Source: CAZDDI01 sp964504195 (GTDB lineage Bacteria > Chloroflexota > Anaerolineae > B4-G1 > SLSP01). Taken from it: 48,642 nt of DNA. Positions 31,191 through 39,895 of this stretch are shown here, in pieces. Each line of letters starts with the position of its first letter. Position 1 is the stretch's first letter. The notes beneath the pieces were generated by a model. That model saw only the letters and a list, made by a program, of their open reading frames with translations. It was not told where the DNA came from and made no database searches. The position numbers were made by a program, and so were the translations under genes. The stretch spans positions 1 to 48,642 of the forward strand of contig CAZDDI010000030.1 in the NCBI GenBank assembly GCA_964504195.1. Reading direction: 5' to 3'.

Positions 31191-32003
31191 ATGCGCCAGT
31201 TGAACATTGCCGTGGTTCAAATGGAACCCCAGTTGGGCAAAATGGAAGCAAATGTTGGGAAGATTTCTGATATGGTGACGCAAATTGCTACCCAGCAGCC
31301 GGTGGACATCATTGTATTCCCTGAGCTATCTGTGACTGGTTACGAGGGTGGGCAGCGCTTCTCGCAGATGGCGCAGCGTGTCCCAGGGCATATCACCAAT
31401 ATGTTGGGGCAGCATGCCAATGAGTTTGGCGTATACATCTTGATTGGCATGGCGGTCAAAGAAAAGGTAGAGACAGTGCTCTACAACAGCGCGGTGCTTC
31501 TTGGGCCAGATGGCACCCCGGCGGCGGAGTACCGCAAGGTACACTTGCAGGCTGAGGAGCGGTTGGTGTTCCGTCCCGGTTACAAGATCGCTCCGGTGGA
31601 GACTGAGGTCGGTACAGTAGGGATCATGCTGGGCTGGGATTTGGCTTTCCCGGAGGTCGCGCGCGGTCTGGTGCTGGATGGCGCTGAGGTGTTGCTCTTG
31701 CCTGCTGCGTGGCAAGCCAAAGACGCTGATATGTGGCGCACGCTGTTGGTCTCCCGCGCCTACGAGAATGCAGTCTTCGTGGCCGCCGCTAACCGTATTG
31801 GTGAGGAGCCATCGTATAGCTTCGCCGGGCAGAGCGCGATTCTCAGCCCCACTGGTGAGGTCGTCGCTGCGCTGGAAGCGCCCGAAGAGGGTTATGTAGT
31901 CATGCGCCTTGATCTGGACGAAGTGCGCCGCATCCGCGAGGAAACGCAGATTATTCAGGCACGGCAACCCGCAGCCTATCGCTCTATCGTGCGGAAATAC
32001 TGA
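31191..32003 (+). CDS. Nitrilase-superfamily protein lacking the nucleophile Cys
   Basis: 270 aa carbon-nitrogen hydrolase fold. Of the Glu-Lys-Cys triad, Glu45 (FPELSVTGY) and Lys116 (YRKVHL) are present, but the Cys motif, usually G-x-x-I-C-(Y/W)-D, reads GIMLGWDLAFPE with Gly148. In DNA this is GGC in place of an expected TGC, one base change. The rest, including FAGQSAILSPTGEV, is well conserved, so this looks like a stable pseudoenzyme rather than a decaying gene. AAGGAG precedes the ATG. Substrate and role unknown. Confidence 0.82.
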   Translation: MRQLNIAVVQMEPQLGKMEANVGKISDMVTQIATQQPVDIIVFPELSVTGYEGGQRFSQMAQRVPGHITNMLGQHANEFGVYILIGMAVKEKVETVLYNSAVLLGPDGTPAAEYRKVHLQAEERLVFRPGYKIAPVETEVGTVGIMLGWDLAFPEVARGLVLDGAEVLLLPAAWQAKDADMWRTLLVSRAYENAVFVAAANRIGEEPSYSFAGQSAILSPTGEVVAALEAPEEGYVVMRLDLDEVRRIREETQIIQARQPAAYRSIVRKY

Positions 32004-32026
32004 GACCGGTTTTGCAATTTACATCA

Positions 32027-32064
32027 CACCGGCGCGGGGTTTAACCCCGCGCCGGTGGTTTTTT
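32027..32064 (+). terminator. Rho-independent terminator
   Basis: CACCGGCGCGGGGTT / AACCCCGCGCCGGTG stem followed by GTTTTTT, 24 bp after the nitrilase-like gene. Confidence 0.9.
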
Positions 32065-32170
32065 ACTCGCGCTTTTGCTATGGTAGCGCTGCATACATGG
32101 TGCTCTTGCGATAAAGGCAATACCGCTTTACTTGTGGGTAGTCACATCCAAAATCTACAATCCAAAATCC

Positions 32171-33331
32171 CTACAATTCCTTCTCATATACCCGGTACGT
32201 TCGGTAATGTTTCCCGTCGAAGTTGGCCGCAGTCTGCCGCATGGGAATATTCGATTCTAGCACCCAAGAGATTTCAAGTTCCTGATACCCGCCGCGTATG
32301 GCTGCCTTGAGCGATTCCAGAAACAAGATGGCGTCTACGCCTAGTCCGCGATATTCTTCGATGACGCCTCCCACTGTGGCGCGCAGCCGAGTGACGGAGT
32401 TGCGCACCTTCCACCAGTAGAGCATCTTCGTCAGCGTGACCCATTCCGGTGTGCCGGGGCGCGGATAGGCCTTGAGTAACGGCTGACACAGATCGAGAAA
32501 CGGTAACATAAAGGCAATCGGTTGCTGATCCTTTTCCACAAAGAACACGGTTGAAGGATCAATCATCGTCTTGATCGCCTTGCCCAGATGTTCGATTTCG
32601 TGCTCGGTAAGTGGCACAAAGCCCCAGTTCTTGCTCCAGGCGGCGTTGTAGATATGCCTTACCCACTGTTTTTCTTCATCGTAATTCTTCATGTTGATAG
32701 GGCGCACGGTGAAGTTGTAGCGTTGGCGTACTTTTTCCGCCACGCGCAGAATTTTGGGGTTGACGCCGCTCCCGTCGGGTTTCATCCCGCGTAGGTCGGT
32801 GAGGTAGGCGTACACATCCATGACTTTGCCATACCCCGCTTGCTCGAGGTAATCCACATAATAGCGTGGATTGTACGTCATCATCACGACCGGCGGGCCG
32901 TTCCAGCCATCTACCAGCAGCGCGCATTCCTCGTTGGTGGAGAAGTTCATCGGCCCACGGATATCCGTCATCCCCTCAGCGCGCACAAAGCCCTCGGCGG
33001 CTTCGAGCAGCGCGGCGGAGGCTTCGGGGTCTTGCAACACCTCGTACATTCCAAAAAACCCCACCTGCTCGTTCCAATATTCATTGTGCCGGTGATTGAT
33101 GAAGGCGCTGATACGACCTACCGGTTGCCCTTCGCGGCGGGCGATGAAGCTGCGCACGGTGGCGTGCTCGTGGAAGGGATGCCGCGCCGGATCCATGATT
33201 TCAAAGCGTTCTGAGAGCAGCGGCGGCACCCAGTATGGATCGCTCTTGTACACATCCCATTGAAAATGCACAAATTGCTTCATATCTGCCGGCGTCTCTA
33301 CCGACGTGATGGATAATTTCCCGGATGGCAT
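32171..33331 (-). CDS. GNAT-like acetyltransferase family protein
   Basis: 386 aa. N-terminal region like a GNAT fold (FVHFQWDVYKSDPYWVPPL; FIARREGQPVGRISAFIN), a central part that includes GPMNFSTNEECALLVDGW, and a second GNAT-like half (VFFVEKDQQPIAFMLPF...YRGLGVDAILFLESLKAAIRGGYQELEISWV). It resembles a family of conserved two-GNAT proteins of unknown substrate. AAGGGGAAC precedes the ATG. Last of three minus-strand genes with PlsX and the DinG helicase. The end overlaps a CCAAAATC repeat at 32147-32175. Confidence 0.75.
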   Translation of the reverse strand: MPSGKLSITSVETPADMKQFVHFQWDVYKSDPYWVPPLLSERFEIMDPARHPFHEHATVRSFIARREGQPVGRISAFINHRHNEYWNEQVGFFGMYEVLQDPEASAALLEAAEGFVRAEGMTDIRGPMNFSTNEECALLVDGWNGPPVVMMTYNPRYYVDYLEQAGYGKVMDVYAYLTDLRGMKPDGSGVNPKILRVAEKVRQRYNFTVRPINMKNYDEEKQWVRHIYNAAWSKNWGFVPLTEHEIEHLGKAIKTMIDPSTVFFVEKDQQPIAFMLPFLDLCQPLLKAYPRPGTPEWVTLTKMLYWWKVRNSVTRLRATVGGVIEEYRGLGVDAILFLESLKAAIRGGYQELEISWVLESNIPMRQTAANFDGKHYRTYRVYEKEL

Positions 33332-33395
33332 ATAAGTTCCCCTTCAATAAGTCAGTATAATTGGCGTGATGCGTGAAACGTGACCAGAGAATTAT

Positions 33396-34439
33396 TCACG
33401 CATCACGTTCCCAGGTCGTCATTCCTGCTTTGATAGCGGGCAGCACTTGCGCGGCCACCGCCTCGCGCCCCTGCCGGATGGCGTTCTTGATGGCCTTTGC
33501 GTTGGAGCGGCCATGCCCCACAATGACCACGCCATCCACGCCTAGCAGCAGGCCGCCGCCGTACTCGGCGTAATCCGTGCGCTTTGCCACGCGGCGCAGC
33601 CCGGGCAGCAGTAGCAAAGCCCCTGGCAACGCCAACAGTAGCCCCGGCAGCATCAACACCAGCGCGAGCTTCGGCAGCGGCCCGGAAAGCATCTCGCGCT
33701 TGAGCAGGCGCACCACAAACGAAATCACCGATTCCGCTGTCTTCACCACCAGATTGCCCGTGAACCCGTCGGAGACCACTACATCAGCCTCGCCGCGGGA
33801 CATCTCCTTCGGCTCGATATTGCCCACGAAGTTCAGCCCGCTCGTTTTGAGCACCTGATGCGTGTCGCGCACCACCATGCTGCCTTTCTCATCTTCTTCG
33901 CCATTGGCGAGCAGTCCCACGCGCGGGTTGGGGATGCCCCATACCTTCTCGGCATAAATCGCGCCCATCCGCGCAAACTGGAGCAGATATTCGGGCTTAC
34001 AATCGGCAGTGGCGCCCATATCCAGCAGCAGCACGCGGGTTTGGGCGACCGGATACAGCACCGCCAGGGCCGGTCTGCGGATGCCGCGCACCCGGCGCAG
34101 GTCGAAGATGGCTGAGGAGAGCACCGCAATTGTGTTCCCTGCCGATACGAACGCATCGGCCTCCCCCTTGCGCACCAGGCGCATCCCCACGCGGATGGAG
34201 GATTCCGTGCGTGTGCGCACCGCGTCCGCGTGATCCTCCATCGTCAGCACATCCGGTGCGTGTACGACGCGCAGCTTCAGCCCGGTGGTCTCATGTTTGC
34301 CGAGCTCCGCACGGATTTGCTCCTCCGGCCCTACGAGGATGATCTCATCCTCCGGCCACACACGCGCCGCCAGCACCGCCCCTGCCACATCCGGGCCGGG
34401 GCAATTGTCCGAACCAAAAGCATCTACAACGATACGCAT
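33396..34439 (-). CDS. plsX: Phosphate acyltransferase PlsX
   Basis: 347-aa soluble enzyme that turns acyl-ACP into acyl-phosphate for PlsY. IVVDAFGSDNCPGPDVAGA at the N-terminus, SAGNT, GIRRPALAVLYP, LLDMGATADCKPEYL, GLLANGEEDEKG and VSDGFTGNLVVKT are the standard PlsX blocks. A hydrophobic stretch (about 255-283, LVLMLPGLLLALPGALLLLPG) may touch the membrane, as in PlsX membrane-association. Preceded by AGGAGG; followed by the GNAT-like gene. Confidence 0.94.
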   Translation of the reverse strand: MRIVVDAFGSDNCPGPDVAGAVLAARVWPEDEIILVGPEEQIRAELGKHETTGLKLRVVHAPDVLTMEDHADAVRTRTESSIRVGMRLVRKGEADAFVSAGNTIAVLSSAIFDLRRVRGIRRPALAVLYPVAQTRVLLLDMGATADCKPEYLLQFARMGAIYAEKVWGIPNPRVGLLANGEEDEKGSMVVRDTHQVLKTSGLNFVGNIEPKEMSRGEADVVVSDGFTGNLVVKTAESVISFVVRLLKREMLSGPLPKLALVLMLPGLLLALPGALLLLPGLRRVAKRTDYAEYGGGLLLGVDGVVIVGHGRSNAKAIKNAIRQGREAVAAQVLPAIKAGMTTWERDA

Positions 34440-34581
34440 AAGACCTCCTAACGTACTGCGTAATTCGTAATGCGTAACGGGAGAATTGTCGCTTACGAAT
34501 TATGCGCGGTGTAACTCGTGCTTGTTCTATAAAGCGCAATTTGTACTGTGTGATTGGAGAGATCTCTGCTTACGCAGTAGC

Positions 34582-37500
34582 TCAATCCCACGGCGGCTCT
34601 TCGGGCGGTTCTTGCCAGGGTTCGTCGGGATACCAGCCGTCGCCGCCGCCGAAGGGGTCGGGCGCGGAGGGGAGCGGCTTACCCGCCAGCCAGCGTGATG
34701 CGAACTCCGGCAGCTGGGTTTTGCCTACCGTGCGCACGGTGGGATCGGGTAGCGATTCGATGAACCGCCGCCCGTACCCCCGCGTCAACAGCCGTTTATC
34801 CAGCACCACCACCAGCCCTTGATCCGTGTGGGTGCGGATCAACCGCCCAAAGCCCTGCATGAAGCGCAGAATCGCCTCCGGCACCATGTACTCGTTGAAC
34901 GGGTCGGCGTACACTTCCGCGCGCGCGGCGATTAGCGGATCATCCGGCACATCGAACGGTAGCTTGGTGATGACCAGGCACGAGAGCGCCTCGCCCGGCA
35001 CATCCACCCCCTCCCAGAAGGAGCGCGTACCTAGCAGCACTGCCCGCTCGCCCTTGCGGAAATTCTCTAGCAATTGCCCGCGCGAGCCGCCGCTGCCCTG
35101 CGCCAAGACCGTAATATCGTGCTGCGCTAGTGCTCCGGTGAGCGCCTGCGTGCTGGCCTTGAGCTGCGTATACGAGGTGAACAGCGCCATCGCTCGCCCT
35201 TCGGTTGCCTTGAACAGTTCCAGCAGCGTTTTATCCATGTTCTGCTGGTGGCCGGGTTGCCCCGGCTCCGGCACATCGTTGACCAGGCACAGCAGCGCCG
35301 CCGAAGTGTAATCGAATGGCGAACCGACCGCTTCCGTGCGCGCGTCTCCGGCTTCCCAGCGCTCGCGCATATAATCGAACTTCCCATCCACCCGCAACGT
35401 GGCAGAGGTGAGGATGACCGCGCGTTTTTTGTCGAACAGATGCTCCCGCACCAGCGGCCCTACGCGCAACGGCGCGGCATGGAGCGAGAGCACGTCCACG
35501 CGGTAATGGCTCTCTTCAATCCAATAAATGGTGTTGGGTGATGGTTCTTGCATGAACCGCCGCAATTGCGCGTAAGTTTCGCCGAGCCAGCGTGTGAGAC
35601 CTGCTAGCCGCGCTTGGAGCGCGTCGGCCTGCGGCACTTCCACCATTGCCAGCTCCGCCAGCCCTTCGGCGAATTGATTGAGTGCCTCCACCAGCGTAGC
35701 GAAGCGCGCTTCTACCCGCGACCACGCGCTCAGCGCAGCGACCCAGGCCGGTTGCGCGCGCGATTGCTCCGTGATGCGCAAGCGGGCGGCGTAGGCGTTC
35801 TTCTCAGTGACGTTTTCATTCAGGAACATCTCCAGCGCATCAAAGAAGCTCTCCACGCCGCGCGCGGTATCGTCTGCGCCATCTTCCAGGCGCAGAAGCG
35901 CATCCAGCAGCGGGTAGGAATGCTTGCGCGATAGCCCGCTTGCCATCTGCCGCAGCGATTCGATGAGGCTAGGGAACTCGCGCTGGCCCTTGTAGAGCTC
36001 TTCGAAGAGCCGCCGCAGGCTGAAGCGATCCGCCTGGAAATGCAGCGCCTCGGTGGTGGCGCGCTCCAGATGGTGCGCTTCATCCACGATGAGGTAGTTG
36101 TACTCTGGCAGCACGCGGTTCTGGGTGGCGATATCGGCCAACAGCAGTGCGTGGTTCACGATGACGACGTGCGCGCCCTCGGCCCGGTCGCGTGCGCGGT
36201 AGAAGAAGCAGCCGTCATCCAGAAAGTAAGGGCAGTTATCCACATCGCAGTTCTCAGACGTGGCGGCGAGCGTCTTCCACACGCGCTGATCGCCTGCGGT
36301 GGGCAGGAAAAGCGCGTCGCTGTCGCCATCGAGTGTATTGGGCAGCCACAGGAGGATTTTGGCGAGCACGCGGGCATCATCCTCATCCACCGGGCCACGC
36401 GCGCGGAGTGCCTCCAGCTGGCGGCGGCAGAGATAGTGCGCGCGGCCCTTCAGAATCGCCGCGCGGAACTCGAATGGTAGCCCGCCCGTCGCCAGCGCGG
36501 GCAGGTCTTTGTTGGCAAGCTGCTCTTGCAGGTTGATGGTGTTGGTGGAGACGATGACGCGCTCGCCGTTCTGGATCGCCCAGGTGAGCGCGGGTACGAG
36601 GTAGGCGACGGATTTACCCGTGCCGGTGCCCGCTTCCACGATGAGGTGCTGGGGGGTGTTGAACGCTTCCGCCACCGCTTGCAGCATTTCGATTTGCTGG
36701 GGGCGCGCTTCATACTCCGGGAAGGCTGCCATGAGCGTGCCGCCGGTATCGAGCAGCGCCGTCAGCCCGGCCACATCGAGCGGGGTGAGCGATTTGCACG
36801 GTTCCAACGGATCGGGCAGCGTCTCGGCGAGGAACAGCGGCTTGGCGGAATCGCCCCCGCGTGCGGCGGCTAGCTGTGCGCCGATGCCGCCGCTGAAGCT
36901 CTCGCGCTGGCGTCCGTGGAGCGCATCGCGGAAGAAATCCACTGCGCCCCATTGCGCGCGTCCGCCGAGCTGAGCGATTTCGGTGAGGATGTCCACCGGC
37001 AGCTGGCGCGCGCGGCCCAGCAGCGATACAAAGAGCGCGTGGGCCATCCGCGCATCATCCAGCGCGCGGTGGGTTTGCGGGGGGAGCTCGATACCGAGCT
37101 GGCGGACGAGGTTCGCCAGGCTATAGCGCCCGGCGTGCGGCACGAGGATGCCGGCCAGCTCGAAGGTATCAATGGAGCGGTGGCCCATCAGCGCGCCGTG
37201 CTGGCGCAGGAAGCCCAGGTCGAAGCCGATGTTGTGGCCGATGATGGTGTCCTGGCCCACGAACTGGCGTAAGGTTTGCGCCGCCAGGCGGATGGGGGGT
37301 GCGCCCGCGACGTGCGCCCCGGTGATGCCGGTAAGCTCGGTGATGAAGGGCGGAATCGCCCGTCCCGGATTGACGAAGGTGGAGAAGCTTTCCAGCTCGC
37401 GGTCGTCCTGGAACCGCAGCGCGCCGATTTCGATAATCGCATCGCGCCCAGCCTCCAGGCCGGTGGTCTCCAGGTCTAGGGAAACATAAGTTCTTGCCAT
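34582..37500 (-). CDS. DnaQ-like exonuclease fused to DinG-type helicase
   Basis: 972 aa. Residues 1-165 are a DEDDh 3'-5' exonuclease (Asp9-x-Glu11, His89...Asp94, His144...Asp149). From about 260 a superfamily 2 helicase of the XPD/DinG type follows: Walker A AGTGTGKS (290-297), DEAH (473-476), and the iron-sulfur Cys set Cys358, Cys418, Cys423, Cys431. The C-terminal half has GSRGQLLENFRKG, FWEGVDVPG and QGFGRLIRT. It would unwind DNA and trim 3' ends in repair; cluster and nuclease sites appear intact. This fusion is well known (DinG of Firmicutes and others). Confidence 0.93.
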   Translation of the reverse strand: MARTYVSLDLETTGLEAGRDAIIEIGALRFQDDRELESFSTFVNPGRAIPPFITELTGITGAHVAGAPPIRLAAQTLRQFVGQDTIIGHNIGFDLGFLRQHGALMGHRSIDTFELAGILVPHAGRYSLANLVRQLGIELPPQTHRALDDARMAHALFVSLLGRARQLPVDILTEIAQLGGRAQWGAVDFFRDALHGRQRESFSGGIGAQLAAARGGDSAKPLFLAETLPDPLEPCKSLTPLDVAGLTALLDTGGTLMAAFPEYEARPQQIEMLQAVAEAFNTPQHLIVEAGTGTGKSVAYLVPALTWAIQNGERVIVSTNTINLQEQLANKDLPALATGGLPFEFRAAILKGRAHYLCRRQLEALRARGPVDEDDARVLAKILLWLPNTLDGDSDALFLPTAGDQRVWKTLAATSENCDVDNCPYFLDDGCFFYRARDRAEGAHVVIVNHALLLADIATQNRVLPEYNYLIVDEAHHLERATTEALHFQADRFSLRRLFEELYKGQREFPSLIESLRQMASGLSRKHSYPLLDALLRLEDGADDTARGVESFFDALEMFLNENVTEKNAYAARLRITEQSRAQPAWVAALSAWSRVEARFATLVEALNQFAEGLAELAMVEVPQADALQARLAGLTRWLGETYAQLRRFMQEPSPNTIYWIEESHYRVDVLSLHAAPLRVGPLVREHLFDKKRAVILTSATLRVDGKFDYMRERWEAGDARTEAVGSPFDYTSAALLCLVNDVPEPGQPGHQQNMDKTLLELFKATEGRAMALFTSYTQLKASTQALTGALAQHDITVLAQGSGGSRGQLLENFRKGERAVLLGTRSFWEGVDVPGEALSCLVITKLPFDVPDDPLIAARAEVYADPFNEYMVPEAILRFMQGFGRLIRTHTDQGLVVVLDKRLLTRGYGRRFIESLPDPTVRTVGKTQLPEFASRWLAGKPLPSAPDPFGGGDGWYPDEPWQEPPEEPPWD

Positions 37501-37640
37501 GCAGCACCTTTCTTTCGTGAAGTCTCTTGTAGGGCGCGATGTATCGCGCCTGCCGCAAGGGGATTATACACCGGAAGGGGGAATAAGCGAAAAGGTGAGA
37601 AGGCTTCTGCTCGGGTCGGTCTCTGAGCGTGCCCGTTTAG

Positions 37641-37674
37641 AAGACCTGCCAGGTTTTCTGAAACCTGGCAGGTC
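37641..37674. repeat. Hairpin repeat AGACCTGCCAGG..., copy 1
   Basis: AGACCTGCCAGGTTT-TCTG-AAACCTGGCAGGTCT, 15-bp exact stem. Identical to 37759-37792. Confidence 0.9.
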
Positions 37675-37758
37675 TGGAGGTAAATCCACGCTTCCGGCCT
37701 GCCAAGCACTGCGGAGACCGCTGGATTTGACAATCCAGTGGGAGCGCCCGCTCACAAA

Positions 37759-37792
37759 AGACCTGCCAGGTTTTCTGAAACCTGGCAGGTCT
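37759..37792. repeat. Hairpin repeat AGACCTGCCAGG..., copy 2
   Basis: Same sequence as copy 1, including the TCTG loop, 118 bp further on. Confidence 0.9.
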
Positions 37793-37800
37793 TATCTGTA

Positions 37801-37853
37801 TCGCAATCTTGCCCATGGTTGAGATTGCTGCGTCGCGGAGACGCGGCGCGCTC
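37801..37853 (-). repeat. Partial relative of the CATTGCGA...CAATCTC repeat
   Basis: CGCAATCTTGCCCATGG-TTGAGATTGC-TGCGTCGCGGAGACGC: CAATC/GATTG arms and a TCGCGGAGACGCGG hairpin resemble the elements at 11167 and 18977, but the layout is incomplete. Confidence 0.5.
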
Positions 37854-37932
37854 TGAGTAGTACAGTTAAAAATAATTCTCTGTGCTTTCCGTGTCCCTGT
37901 GGTGAATTTTTACTTTTTTCAGGGGGAGTCAG

Positions 37933-38091
37933 CTAGGGTACCAGAAAAATGTTCGACACTGTTGGCGTTGGGGTGACAACTGGCGTGATGTTGACAGCGA
38001 AGAGACTGAGCAACATGCTCAATAGAATCATAATCGTAATCGCAGCGAAGATGATTTGCATCCCCTTGCTTTGTCTGCGTGAACTTCTCAT
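37933..38091 (-). CDS. 52-aa single-helix membrane protein
   Basis: Starts ATG at 38091 with AAGGAGG 8-9 bp upstream. A basic head (MRSSRRQSKG) is followed by one hydrophobic helix (about 12-34, IIFAAITIMILLSMLLSLFAV) and a tail with TPTPT, typical of exported linkers here. A TATAAT box (38125-38120) lies 29 bp before the start. It is divergent from the LCP gene. Not recognised; probably a small anchored peptide. The strong ribosome-binding site is the best evidence for translation. Confidence 0.65.
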   Translation of the reverse strand: MRSSRRQSKGMQIIFAAITIMILLSMLLSLFAVNITPVVTPTPTVSNIFLVP

Positions 38092-38231
38092 TATACATAT
38101 CCTCCTTGTGTACGAGTGAATTATAACACAAATTAGACGAAAACGGGCATTGTCTTTGTCGCTGCTCGTGGTATGATGCAGAAGCGGTGTGGAAATTTAA
38201 ATTTGCAGAGATTGGGACTTGTTGGATTACT

Positions 38232-39773
38232 ATGAAATTTTCAATGCGTGCTTTACAATGGCTGATTGTTGTCGCTTTAGCGATTTTTGCAGTGGTGATA
38301 CTGACACGCTGGTCGCCGTCAGAGTCATCACAAATCGTTTATGTGACGTTGACTCCCTCGTCCACGGTCCCGCCGACCGTGGTGCCGACCTGGACAGTTA
38401 CCCCTGTGCCAGAGGTCGAGCCTTCGCCCACTGCGTCTCCGACGCGTACCCCGCTTCCTACGCGCACGCCCGTTCCGTTGCCGACCACGGCTCCCCCGCC
38501 ATTGGTGTTACCTGATCCGCCTCCGCTGCATGAACCTGAAGGCGAGCCTCTCAATACAACGTTACCCTTTACGCTGACGGGGCCACAAGGGATCAGGTGG
38601 GTTACAGATACTGTACCGATGGCCCAGATTGCACAACCCCCGCGCACCGTCAATATTCTTTTGCTAGGCAGTGATCGGCGACCGGGGGAGGCCGTGGGCC
38701 GCACGGATGTGTTGATGATTGTCTCGATCTTTCCTGACCTGCCTGGCGTGAGTATGATTTCCATTCCCCGTGATTTTTATGCCTGGATTCCCGGTTGGGG
38801 CTACGACAAGATTAACACGGCCTACTTGCGTGCTTCGCGTGTCAACTACGAAGGCGGTGGCCCAGCCCTGCTTCGTGATACTATCGAGTACAATTTCGGC
38901 ATTCCTATTCACGCTTATGCGATGGTGGATTTTGCCAGCTTCCGCAGCATTGTGGATACGCTGGGCGGTGTAGATGTGGTGGTAGAATGTTCCTTCCATG
39001 ATACTTATCCCGATGACGAATCGCCCACCGGTCAAACGGATATTGATCTGTTGCCGGGTATCCATCATCTCGATGGCAAACACGCGCTCTGGTACAGCCG
39101 CTCACGCTGGAACACGTCCGATTATGATCGGCATCGTCGCCAACAGCAGGTCATTCGCGCGATGTATACACAGGCGCTTAACCAGAACCTGCTCCCGCGC
39201 GTTCCAGAGCTCTGGGACGCTTATCAGCAATGGGTGGAGACCGATCTGAGACTGAACGATCTGCTGTCGTTGGGCGGCGTAGCTGCGCGACTTGATACGC
39301 GCAATATCAAGAGCCGTTTTATCCGCGGCGCGGCGCTCATCGAAGCGTGGACGGCTCCCAACGGCGGCTTTGTGCTCGTGCCGAATCGCCAATCGTTACA
39401 GGCGTTCATGGAGGAAGCGGCTCAGCCGCCGGTGACGAGCCGTGCCAGTCAGCGTGCCTATCGTGTGGAGGTGCTGAACGGTAGTGGTAATTCTGGCTGG
39501 GGGCATGTCGCGGCTTACCGTCTGGGGCTGGAGGGTTTCGAGGTGGTTGATGTGCAACCGGCGGAGGGCGCGCCCCGCACCACCATTGTAGATTTCACCA
39601 CCACCGGCAAAGGCTCGCCTATCTATACATTGATGCGTCTCTACAAACGGCAAGATGGCGATGTGCAGGCCCAGCCCACTGAGGGTAGCCCGATAGATTT
39701 CCGCGTCATCCTGGGCTGGGATTACAATCCTTGCGACGCTGCTGGCCCGCCCATGTGGCAGCCGGCGCCGTAG
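38232..39773 (+). CDS. LCP-family (LytR-CpsA-Psr) glycopolymer transferase with LytR C-terminal domain
   Basis: 513 aa. Signal-anchor helix (about 5-27, LQWLIVVALAIFAVVIL), a Thr/Pro linker (about 38-95), then the LCP domain (about 135-320) with NILLLGSDRRPG, GRTDVLMIVSI, SIPRDFYAWIPGWGYDKINTAY and WYSRSRWNTSDYDRHRRQQQV, the Asp and Arg set that binds the polyprenyl-phosphate donor. A LytR_C domain follows near 425-500 (VEVLNGSGNSGWGHVAA). LCP proteins move glycopolymers from lipid carriers to the cell wall. I prefer the ATG at 38232 because the anchor helix starts there; its ribosome-binding site is weak, and an upstream GTG (38187) is the alternative. Confidence 0.9.
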   Translation: MKFSMRALQWLIVVALAIFAVVILTRWSPSESSQIVYVTLTPSSTVPPTVVPTWTVTPVPEVEPSPTASPTRTPLPTRTPVPLPTTAPPPLVLPDPPPLHEPEGEPLNTTLPFTLTGPQGIRWVTDTVPMAQIAQPPRTVNILLLGSDRRPGEAVGRTDVLMIVSIFPDLPGVSMISIPRDFYAWIPGWGYDKINTAYLRASRVNYEGGGPALLRDTIEYNFGIPIHAYAMVDFASFRSIVDTLGGVDVVVECSFHDTYPDDESPTGQTDIDLLPGIHHLDGKHALWYSRSRWNTSDYDRHRRQQQVIRAMYTQALNQNLLPRVPELWDAYQQWVETDLRLNDLLSLGGVAARLDTRNIKSRFIRGAALIEAWTAPNGGFVLVPNRQSLQAFMEEAAQPPVTSRASQRAYRVEVLNGSGNSGWGHVAAYRLGLEGFEVVDVQPAEGAPRTTIVDFTTTGKGSPIYTLMRLYKRQDGDVQAQPTEGSPIDFRVILGWDYNPCDAAGPPMWQPAP

Positions 39774-39895
39774 GTATATCAAACGCGAACCGTGACACGT
39801 GATTGGCTCGCCTTTCACGGTTTCCTTGTTACCTTTTCTCACGTAACACGACAATCATAACGGTGTGTTTATGGAACTATCCTTGGAGGTTTGCT

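Larger units (their letters stand above)
37501..37932. other. Repeat-rich intergenic stretch
   Basis: About 430 bp upstream of the helicase gene without a gene. It contains two identical hairpins (37641-37674 and 37759-37792), a partial CATTGCGA-type repeat (37801-37853) and a TCCACGC...TTTGACAATCC segment (about 37680-37745) whose relative lies at 45050-45110. Confidence 0.65.
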
